Assembly: GCA_964454015.1 (NCBI GenBank)
Contig: CAYVQF010000044.1
Span: forward strand, 1-48,668
Direction: 5' to 3'
Length of the DNA: 48,668 nucleotides
Source: CAYVQF01 sp964454015
Lineage (GTDB): Bacteria > Myxococcota_A > Bradymonadia > UBA4248
Shown: positions 25,023 through 31,789 of the stretch, one piece after another
Layout of the letters: every line of letters starts with the position of its first letter
Numbering within the stretch: the first letter of the stretch is position 1
Made by a program: the position numbers and the translations under genes
The notes under the pieces: model-generated
What the model saw: only the letters and a program-made list of their open reading frames with translations
Told to the model about the DNA's origin: nothing
Databases searched by the model: none

Positions 25023-26345
25023 TCAGGCGAAGGCCAGGCAGCTTTTGCGCGGGTTGTCGGGATCGTAGAGGACGCCGACCTTGTCGCCGATGCCGAGGTA
25101 GCGGGCCACGTGGGTGGGGTAGTGGCTCTGGTTGCGGTAGCTTTGGCCGTCGACTTCGAAGTCATAGGTCAGGGTGGCGCCGCCCTCGTTGCTGGTGGTG
25201 GCGGCGACGAGGCGCCCTTCGGCGAAGGCGCCGTCGACGAAGAGGGGGTGGTGGCGCTGTTTGCGCCGCAGGCCGACGAGGACGCAGATCAGGGGCCACA
25301 GGCCGACGGTGACCAGGGTCATGAGGGTGTAGAAGGCGTAGTCCATGGGGTTGGGCGGGCGCGAGGGCTTGCCGCCGGCGACCTGGAGGGTGCGCAGGTG
25401 GGGCGGGACCAGGTTGCGGTAGACCATGGCGAAATCGCCCCGGGGATCGCGGCCCGGCGGCCCGAGGTGGACGAAGCGGGGGGCGTCGTCGTCGGCTTGG
25501 ATGATGGCGGGCGGGGCGTCGCGGGTGGGGACGAGGGCGGCGCTGTTGGGGGTGGCGAGGGGCGCTTGGAGGAGGATGTCGCGGGCTTGGCGGGCGCTCT
25601 GGGGGCGCTGGCGTGGCGCGGGCTCGAGGAGGGCCACGAGGAGGGCGCGCATGGGGGCGGTGCCGGGCAGGTCTTCGGGCACCTCGATGCGTCCGGATTC
25701 AAAGGAGAAGTCGCGGGGGAGGCGGCCAGTGAGGACGTTCAAGAGGGTAGCGCCGAGGGCGTAGAGATCGCTGGTGGGCCCCACTTGGCCGAGGTACTGC
25801 TCCGGGGGCATGAAGCCGTGGGTGCCGACGATGGTGGAGCCCGCTTCGTCGGCGGGGCGCCAGCCGTCGCAGACGCTGCCGAAGTCGATGAGGACCGGGG
25901 CGCCCATGGGGCGGATGAGGATGTTCGAGGGTTTGATGTCGCGGTGGTAGACTGGGGGTCGGCAGCCGTGGAGGTAGTCGAGGATGTCGAGGATGCCCAG
26001 GACCCACTGGATGACCTCGGCGTCACCGCAGCGGGCACTGCGGGCGATGCGTGTGGCCAGGGACTCGCCTTGGATGTACTCTTGCACGAGGGCCAGGCGC
26101 GGTTGTCCTTCTTCCTGGATTTCGAAGAAGTCGAGGAGCTTGGGGATGCCCGGGTGGTCGAGGCTGGCCAGGACGCGGGCCTCGCGTTCGAAGAGTTCGA
26201 AATACTTCCAGTCTTGGAGGCGTTCGACGCGGAGGAGCTTGAGGGCGACCTGGCGATCGCTGGCGTGGGTGTCGGCGCAGAGCAGGGTTTGGGCCGAGGC
26301 ACCGGCGCCGAGGGTGTCGATGATGCGGTAGCGGTCACCGATCAA
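25023..26345 (-). CDS. Ser/Thr protein kinase with C-terminal membrane and DUF3592-like region
   Basis: A eukaryote-type kinase of 440 residues. I place the start at a TTG (26345) that shares bases with the TGA stop of the upstream yqgE gene and has GGAGG 6 nt before it. Kinase domain ~5-270: Gly-loop LGAGASAQT, Lys36 in VALKLL, HRDIKPSN (Asp136), IDFGS (Asp154), and GTHGFMPPEQYLG in the activation segment. A Pro-rich linker follows. A membrane helical region lies at ~330-357 (YAFYTLMTLVTVGLWPLICVLVGL). The last ~80 residues (LTYDFEVDGQSYRNQSHYP, GDKVGVLYDPDNPRKS) resemble DUF3592. All catalytic residues are present. Translational coupling to yqgE is likely; targets unknown. Confidence 0.87.
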   Translation of the reverse strand: MIGDRYRIIDTLGAGASAQTLLCADTHASDRQVALKLLRVERLQDWKYFELFEREARVLASLDHPGIPKLLDFFEIQEEGQPRLALVQEYIQGESLATRIARSARCGDAEVIQWVLGILDILDYLHGCRPPVYHRDIKPSNILIRPMGAPVLIDFGSVCDGWRPADEAGSTIVGTHGFMPPEQYLGQVGPTSDLYALGATLLNVLTGRLPRDFSFESGRIEVPEDLPGTAPMRALLVALLEPAPRQRPQSARQARDILLQAPLATPNSAALVPTRDAPPAIIQADDDAPRFVHLGPPGRDPRGDFAMVYRNLVPPHLRTLQVAGGKPSRPPNPMDYAFYTLMTLVTVGLWPLICVLVGLRRKQRHHPLFVDGAFAEGRLVAATTSNEGGATLTYDFEVDGQSYRNQSHYPTHVARYLGIGDKVGVLYDPDNPRKSCLAFA

Positions 26346-26908
26346 TGCATGCCTCCGCCGGTGGCGATCATGTGGGGGTTGATGCCCATGGCGCGCAGGG
26401 CCCGCTCCCAGACTTCTTTGCGGGGCCACTCGAAGAGCATTTGGGGGTCGATGGGGCCGTTGATCCACGTGCCTTGGGCGAGCTCTTCTTCGAGCTGGCC
26501 GGGGCCCCAGCCGGCGCAGCCGATGCCCATGATGAGGGGTTGAATGGCCCGCTCACACAGGGCTTCGATGGCTTCGGGCGCGCGGGAGGCGACGATGTGC
26601 TCGCCTGCGGGGATGGCGTCGTCCATGGCGAGGGAGTCGGGGTGGAGGACCCACAGGCCGTGGGGATCGACGGGACCGCCCCGCAGCAAGCGGGCCTCGT
26701 GCTCGCCGTGCCACGCGAAGCCGAGGTGATCGATGACCTCGCGGCAGAGGAAGTCCGTCTCGAGGTTGATGATGAGTCCCAAGGCGCCCTCTTGGTTGTG
26801 GAGGAGCATGGCGACGACGGCGCGTTCAAAATGCGGGTCATCGAGCTGGGGTACGGCGATGAGGACCCCGGGGGCGCTGGAGAAAGGTCGGTCGTCGTAG
26901 GTGCTCAT
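26342..26908 (-). CDS. YqgE/AlgH (UPF0301) family protein
   Basis: A 188-residue protein of the UPF0301 family. Family motifs: PGVLIAVPQLDDPHFERAVVAMLLHNQEGALGLIIN at the N-terminus, LLRGGPVDPHGLWVLH in the middle, and IMGIGCAGWGPGQLEEELAQGTWI near residue 130. Structures of family members are known but no biochemical activity is established; AlgH was linked to alginate regulation in Pseudomonas. Length is normal. Its TGA stop overlaps the TTG start of the Ser/Thr kinase gene, so the two are probably expressed together from a promoter in the 26909-27139 gap. Confidence 0.92.
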   Translation of the reverse strand: MSTYDDRPFSSAPGVLIAVPQLDDPHFERAVVAMLLHNQEGALGLIINLETDFLCREVIDHLGFAWHGEHEARLLRGGPVDPHGLWVLHPDSLAMDDAIPAGEHIVASRAPEAIEALCERAIQPLIMGIGCAGWGPGQLEEELAQGTWINGPIDPQMLFEWPRKEVWERALRAMGINPHMIATGGGMH

Positions 26909-27074
26909 GGGCGAAGCCGCTGGTGTGACGAGGGTGGATCCCAGAAGAGGATGACGCCTTGGGAGCGAGGCGCCTGGGGTGAGGGTAGGTTAGCAGATGT
27001 CGTGGACAAAGGCAGGGGCGCGGGCGATGCGGCGATGGGTGTGCCCGTGGCGTTCAGGGCAGAAAGCCTTGGTG

Positions 27075-27090
27075 TGGCGCCCGGGGTGCA
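27075..27090 (+). promoter_or_regulatory. Weak sigma54-like site before the FG-GAP lipoprotein
   Basis: TGGCGCCCGGGGTGCA has the GG and GC doublets at the right 10-bp spacing and the TGC core, but lacks the second T of TTGC. It lies 50 bp ahead of the ATG at 27140. In GC-rich DNA such a match can arise by chance. Confidence 0.25.
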
Positions 27091-27139
27091 CTAAGATGTT
27101 CGGGTTGATTGGGCGCGGCGGCGCGTTGAAGGAGGGACT

Positions 27140-29596
27140 ATGGCTGGGCGTTGGTGTGGCTGGTGGCTGGTGGGGGTAGTGGCCGCGTTGGTTTTGGTGG
27201 CCTGTGGCGATGACACGGGGCGGGTGACCGTGCCGGACTCGGGCGATGGTGATGCGACTGAGGATGGTGTGGATGGGGCGTTGGACGCGGAGGACGTGGC
27301 GCCCGACGCGGAGGTGAGCGACGGTGAGGATCTGGCCGAGGTGGCGCCCGAGGTGGAGGACAGCCAGGATTTGGCGCCCGATGGTGCTGACGACGCGGTA
27401 GAGGTCGAGGACGTGGGCCCGGATGAGGCGGACGTGGTGGATCTCTGTTTGGGTGGCACCATGTGTGGGTGGCCAGCGACGTGCTGCCCCGCCGGGAATG
27501 AGTGCGTGGATGGGCAGTGTCTGCTGGCGTGTCCCAGCGGCGTGCGTTGTGGTGCCGCGGCGTCGATCTGTTGTTTGAGTGACCAGCTCTGTGTGGCCGG
27601 CGCCTGCGCCGATCCCGGTGCGGCGTGCAAGGACTCTTACGATTGCCGGCAGCCGGGTGAGTTCTGTGAGCCGACGCTGGGTCGCTGTCTGCCGCAGCCG
27701 GCGGAGGTGACCTGCCAGGTGGTCCCCGATTTCGATCATCTGGAGACGGTCATCGAGTGGTCTTACACGGACTACCAGATCATCTCGTCGCCCTTCGTGG
27801 CCGACGTCAACGGCGACGGGGTGCAGAACGTGGTGGTCAATGCCTCGCGGGTGGATGGCACCTCGAATTGGGAGACGGGGATGGTGGTGGTGCTCAATGG
27901 GCAGACGGGGGAGGTGGTCTTCGAGGTGCCTCACAACCCGCCGCACACCTTTGGTTCGCAGGGGCGCGGGACGCTGGCCCTGGGGGATGTCAATGGCGAC
28001 GGCTTGCCTGACATCATCTATCCCGGGCGGGGCAGCCGGGTACACGCCGTGGATGGTTTTGGCAATCACTTGTGGACGGCGCGCACCCCAGCGGGGGTGG
28101 AGGTGAACCTCAACGTGCAGAACGGCGCGATGACTCTGGCCAACTTCGACGATGACCCCGAGGCGGAGGTGATCATTGGGGCGACCCTCATCGACAACGA
28201 CGGGGTGGTGCTGTGGAACCAGGGTGGGGATGGACCGAATTACGGGACGAACAACACCTATAGAGGCGGCATTTCGACGGTGGCGGACCTGGACGGGGAC
28301 GGCAAGCCGGAGATCATCTCGGGCAAGCACGCCTGGTCGGTGCAGTGGCAAGCCGGGGTAGACGGTGCGCCGCCGACGGTGACCGTGACGCCCTTCTGGA
28401 CCTATGCGGGCCATGATGGCTACCCGGCGGTGGCCGATCTCGACCTGGACGGCAAGCCGGAGGTGATCCTGGTGTCCCGTGGGCAGGTCATCGCCCTCAA
28501 CGGGCAGACGGGTGAGTTGTGGTGTGGGGTGGATCCCACGGACGCGGCATGCGTGGCCGATCCGAGCTTGCGCACCCAGCCGGTGTCCCTGCCGGGCGGC
28601 GGCATCGGTGGCCCAGCGACCATTGCTGACTTCGACGGTGATGGCCGCCCCGAGGTGGGGGTGGCGGGTTCGGCGTCGTATACGGTTTACGACTTCTATC
28701 GACCCGGTGAAGAGGTGGTGGTGCAGTCGGGCTTCCCGGCGCCGATTTTGGGCGCGATCTACCCGCGCTGGAGTCAGGTCACGCAGGATCAGAGCTCCAA
28801 CACGACGGGCTCGTCGGTCTTCGACTTCCAGGGCGATGGCAAGGCCGAGGTGATCTATGCCGACGAGTGCTTCATGCGGGTCTATTCCGGTGACACGGGC
28901 GAGGTGCAGCTCCAGATCCCGAACAGCAGCTTGACCATTCACGAGTACCCCATCGTGGTGGACGTGGACTCGGACGGCAACTCGGAGATCCTCATCGTGG
29001 CCAACAACAACGGATCACAATGCAATGGCGTGCCGGGCTTCGAGTTTCGCGGGGTGGGGCTCTTCGTCTATGGCGACTTGAACGACGAGTGGGTGCCAAC
29101 CCGGCGGGTGTGGACTCAGCACGCCTATCACGTGACCGACGCGACCTCCGACGGCAACGTGCCCTTCACGGAGGAGAAGAACTGGACCAAGCCGGGGCTG
29201 AACAATTTCCGTCAGAACGCGCAAGGGGAGGGGGTCTTCAACGCCCCGGACCTGGCGGCGAGTCTGGCCTTGAGCCTCGACCAGTGTCCGCAAGGGAAGA
29301 TGGTTCTGCAAGCCCGCGTCACCAACCTGGGATCGCTGGGGGTGGGGGCAGGCGTGGCGGTGGACTTCTACCAGGGGACGCCCGAGGACAGCGTCCTTTT
29401 GGGGACGGTGTCGACGCCGCAGGCCCTGCTGCCCGGTGCGTCGGTGGTGCTGTCCTTCGAGGTGCCGGCCCTCCATGTCCCCACGGATTTCTACGTGGTG
29501 GTCGATCCCCAGGGCTCGGGCGTGTTGGCCGTACCCGAGTGTGACGAGAGCAACAACGAGGCGAGCCTCATCGCGGTGATGTGCTACATCACCTAA
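27140..29596 (+). CDS. FG-GAP/VCBS-repeat lipoprotein with C-terminal CARDB domain
   Basis: Surface lipoprotein of 818 residues; ATG with GGAGGG just upstream. Lipobox Leu-Val-Ala-Cys (Cys22). Residues ~24-104 are a Glu/Asp/Val-rich acidic linker like that of the FGE-like lipoprotein; ~105-190 are Cys-rich (MCGWPATCCPAGNECVDGQC). Residues ~215-640 carry integrin-like FG-GAP/VCBS repeats with Ca-binding loops of the DVNGDGxxD / DLDGDGKPE kind, likely a beta-propeller. Residues ~690-815 form a CARDB-type beta-sandwich (LQARVTNLGSLGVGAGVAVDFY, VVLSFEVPA, VPECDESNNEASL). The CARDB-coding DNA is inside a 627-bp tandem duplication, but this gene keeps its own intact end. Confidence 0.88.
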   Translation: MAGRWCGWWLVGVVAALVLVACGDDTGRVTVPDSGDGDATEDGVDGALDAEDVAPDAEVSDGEDLAEVAPEVEDSQDLAPDGADDAVEVEDVGPDEADVVDLCLGGTMCGWPATCCPAGNECVDGQCLLACPSGVRCGAAASICCLSDQLCVAGACADPGAACKDSYDCRQPGEFCEPTLGRCLPQPAEVTCQVVPDFDHLETVIEWSYTDYQIISSPFVADVNGDGVQNVVVNASRVDGTSNWETGMVVVLNGQTGEVVFEVPHNPPHTFGSQGRGTLALGDVNGDGLPDIIYPGRGSRVHAVDGFGNHLWTARTPAGVEVNLNVQNGAMTLANFDDDPEAEVIIGATLIDNDGVVLWNQGGDGPNYGTNNTYRGGISTVADLDGDGKPEIISGKHAWSVQWQAGVDGAPPTVTVTPFWTYAGHDGYPAVADLDLDGKPEVILVSRGQVIALNGQTGELWCGVDPTDAACVADPSLRTQPVSLPGGGIGGPATIADFDGDGRPEVGVAGSASYTVYDFYRPGEEVVVQSGFPAPILGAIYPRWSQVTQDQSSNTTGSSVFDFQGDGKAEVIYADECFMRVYSGDTGEVQLQIPNSSLTIHEYPIVVDVDSDGNSEILIVANNNGSQCNGVPGFEFRGVGLFVYGDLNDEWVPTRRVWTQHAYHVTDATSDGNVPFTEEKNWTKPGLNNFRQNAQGEGVFNAPDLAASLALSLDQCPQGKMVLQARVTNLGSLGVGAGVAVDFYQGTPEDSVLLGTVSTPQALLPGASVVLSFEVPALHVPTDFYVVVDPQGSGVLAVPECDESNNEASLIAVMCYIT

Positions 29597-30460
29597 GGTT
29601 GGAGTGGTATGAGCAGGGGAGAGACGGCGGAGCTGTTGCTGACCCAGGCGGTCTACGCGCGGGCCTTTGCGTCGAGCACGGACACCATGGTGGTGGCCGA
29701 TGTGCAGGGGCGCATCGTCCAAGCCAACCCGGCCTGGCTCAAGCTCTACGGTTATGCGCTGGACGAGGTGGTGGGGCAGAAGATGAGCCTCATCAAGGGT
29801 TCGGCGAGCAGCGCCGAGATGTATCGCTACATGTTCCGTCAGAACGCGCAAGGGGAGGGGGTCTTCAACGCCCCGGACCTGGCGGCGAGTCTGGCCTTGA
29901 GCCTCGACCAGTGTCCGCAAGGGAAGATGGTTCTGCAAGCCCGCGTCACCAACCTGGGATCGCTGGGGGTGGGGGCAGGCGTGGCGGTGGACTTCTACCA
30001 GGGGACGCCCGAGGACAGCGTCCTTTTGGGGACGGTGTCGACGCCGCAGGCCCTGCTGCCCGGTGCGTCGGTGGTGCTGTCCTTCGAGGTGCCGGCCCTC
30101 CATGTCCCCACGGATTTCTACGTGGTGGTCGATCCCCAGGGCTCGGGCGTGTTGGCCGTACCCGAGTGTGACGAGAGCAACAACGAGGCGAGCCTCATCG
30201 CGGTGATGTGCTACATCACCTAAGGTTGGAGTGGTATGAGCAGGGGAGAGACGGCGGAGCTGTTGCTGACCCAGGCGGTCTACGCGCGGGCCTTTGCGTC
30301 GAGCACGGACACCATGGTGGTGGCCGATGTGCAGGGGCGCATCGTCCAAGCCAACCCGGCCTGGCTCAAGCTCTACGGTTATGCGCTGGACGAGGTGGTG
30401 GGGCAGAAGATGAGCCTCATCAAGGGTTCGGCGAGCAGCGCCGAGATGTATCGCTACATG
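29207..30460 (+). repeat. 627-bp exact tandem duplication (two units)
   Basis: Unit 1 is 29207-29833 and unit 2 is 29834-30460; each base I compared matches its partner 627 bp away, and the translations of the two units agree in all frames examined. Each unit holds the last 129 codons and stop of the FG-GAP lipoprotein, the 12-bp spacer with its ribosome site, and the first 75 codons of the histidine kinase. The junction has only one base of microhomology. Lack of divergence means either a very recent event or an assembly artefact. Confidence 0.95.
29609..30223 (+). CDS. Chimeric ORF: histidine-kinase N-terminus fused to CARDB domain
   Basis: A 204-residue ORF made by the tandem duplication. 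Residues 1-75 equal the first 75 of the kinase downstream (the start of its PAS domain). Residues 76-204 equal residues 690-818 of the FG-GAP lipoprotein (the CARDB domain). The fusion falls exactly on codon boundaries, so the frame is kept and the original ribosome site and stop codon are both present. The PAS domain is cut and there is no signal peptide, so the CARDB part would be cytoplasmic. It probably has no evolved function, but nothing in the sequence prevents its expression. Confidence 0.6.
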   Translation: MSRGETAELLLTQAVYARAFASSTDTMVVADVQGRIVQANPAWLKLYGYALDEVVGQKMSLIKGSASSAEMYRYMFRQNAQGEGVFNAPDLAASLALSLDQCPQGKMVLQARVTNLGSLGVGAGVAVDFYQGTPEDSVLLGTVSTPQALLPGASVVLSFEVPALHVPTDFYVVVDPQGSGVLAVPECDESNNEASLIAVMCYIT

Positions 30461-31333
30461 TGGGCCCAGATCCAGGATCCGGCGCAGGGGTCTTGGCGCG
30501 GCGAGGTGGTGAACCGGCGCAAAGATGGCGGCGAGGTGGCGGTGCTGCTGAGCATCACCCCGATCCGCGCCGGCGCCGATGACACGGGTCCGGTGGTGGG
30601 CTATCTCGGTCACGGCATCGATGTGACGGCGCGCAAGCAGCTCGAGGACCAGAAGCGGCTCTACGAGATGGTGGTGCGCCATGATCTGCGAGCGCCGCTG
30701 GCGGCCATCCAGTCCATGCTGCAGATGGTGGTGGGCGGCTACTACGGTGATTTGAGCGCGCAGCAGACGGACAAGCTGCAGCGGGCGCTGGAACGTGCGG
30801 CCCTGATGCAGCGCATGATCGACACCAGCTTGGACATGGAGAAGCTGGCCCGGGGGCACTTGGTCTTGGATTGCAGCGAGATTGACTTGCCGCAAGCGGC
30901 GGCGCACGCCGTGGAGACGCTCCAGGTGCAGGCGGCGGCCAAGGACATCTCGGTGACGGTGGAGGCGCCCGAGGTGATGGCGGCGCTGCTGACCGATGCG
31001 GTGCATCTGGGCCGCTGCATGGAGAACCTGGTCAAGAACGCCATCGAGGCGGCGCCGCGAGGCAGCGCGGTGCGGGTGGTGATCGCCGAGGAGGGGGAGC
31101 AGGTGAGCTTGCGGGTGCACAACTCGGGTGATCCCATTCCCCCGCCGGTGCGGGCGACGCTCTTTCATCCCTTCTCGACCTTTGGCAAGCGCGGCGGGAC
31201 GGGCCTGGGCATCTATGGGGTCAAGATGGCCATGGAGGCCTTGGGAGGCAGCGTCTCATACGTCAGCGACGCCGAGGAGACTGTGTTCACCCTCTCTCTG
31301 CCGCGGGCGGGCGCGCCTTGCCGTGCGGAATGA
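30236..31333 (+). CDS. PAS-domain sensor histidine kinase
   Basis: Cytoplasmic two-component kinase of 365 residues. PAS domain ~12-130 (MVVADVQGRIVQANPAWLKLYGY, then a PAC-like ITPIRAG...GHGIDVTARKQ). Dimerisation/phospho-acceptor helix with RHDLRAPLAAI (His149). ATPase domain ~255-360 with the N-box ENLVKNAIEAAP, a G1 box reading HNSGDPIP in place of the usual DNGPGI, and GGTGLGIYGVK. No membrane segment. No response regulator is adjacent, so it is an orphan kinase. Its first 75 codons are repeated upstream in the 627-bp duplication. The 12-bp spacing to the preceding stop suggests transcription with the FG-GAP lipoprotein. Confidence 0.92.
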   Translation: MSRGETAELLLTQAVYARAFASSTDTMVVADVQGRIVQANPAWLKLYGYALDEVVGQKMSLIKGSASSAEMYRYMWAQIQDPAQGSWRGEVVNRRKDGGEVAVLLSITPIRAGADDTGPVVGYLGHGIDVTARKQLEDQKRLYEMVVRHDLRAPLAAIQSMLQMVVGGYYGDLSAQQTDKLQRALERAALMQRMIDTSLDMEKLARGHLVLDCSEIDLPQAAAHAVETLQVQAAAKDISVTVEAPEVMAALLTDAVHLGRCMENLVKNAIEAAPRGSAVRVVIAEEGEQVSLRVHNSGDPIPPPVRATLFHPFSTFGKRGGTGLGIYGVKMAMEALGGSVSYVSDAEETVFTLSLPRAGAPCRAE

Positions 31334-31405
31334 AGCGTTGCCAGCGCGGCGGCGTCTCTGGTGTCGTTGGCGCGCAGGGTGAGGAAGAACGAGAGGAGCA
31401 GGGCA

Positions 31406-31789
31406 ATGGGCAGAGCATGGGTGGTGATGGTGGCGATGGCTTGGCTGTGCTACGCGCCGGGGGCGGCCTGGGCGGAGGAGTGCCAAGGGAGCTGTGTCTG
31501 TGGCCCTGGTGGGACCTGTGACTTTACTTGTCCCGGCGGGTCCTGTGAGGTGGACTGTCAAGGGGCGGCGTCGTGCGCCGTGGCGTGCCCGAATGGGGGC
31601 TGCGAGGTGGACTGCGCCGACGCCCAGGATTGTCAGGTGGACTGTGGCGGTGGCGGCTGCGAGGTGAGCTGTGAGGGCGCGCAGCGCTGCCGCCTGGAGT
31701 GCCCGGCGGGATGCCAGCTCGACTGCCTCGGGGCGAGCGCGTGCCGCTCCTCTTGTGGGCGCGACGACCTGTGCCAGACCCTGCGTTAG
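31406..31789 (+). CDS. Small secreted Cys-rich repeat protein
   Basis: About 127 residues; ATG at 31406 with AGGAG 7 nt upstream. Signal peptide cleaved near AWA-E (~26). The mature ~100 residues contain 22 Cys arranged in roughly 19-residue repeats CxxxC-x5-CxxxC (for example CEVDCADAQDCQVDC), with Gly-rich turns between. This regular spacing would suit a stacked, disulfide-bonded solenoid; a metal-binding role is another possibility. I do not recognise a characterised family. Its stop codon overlaps the stop of the converging fibrinogen-like gene (shared TTAG), so there is no space for a terminator. Confidence 0.8.
   Translation: MGRAWVVMVAMAWLCYAPGAAWAEECQGSCVCGPGGTCDFTCPGGSCEVDCQGAASCAVACPNGGCEVDCADAQDCQVDCGGGGCEVSCEGAQRCRLECPAGCQLDCLGASACRSSCGRDDLCQTLR

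Noticed and set aside
30236..30460. Frameshift or pseudogene in the histidine kinase near the duplication
   Set aside because: The downstream kinase is intact from start to stop with all catalytic motifs; only the extra upstream copy is truncated.
29015..31168. Minus-strand ORF of 717 residues with a perfect internal repeat
   Set aside because: It is antisense to the FG-GAP protein and kinase; its repeat only mirrors the 627-bp duplication.
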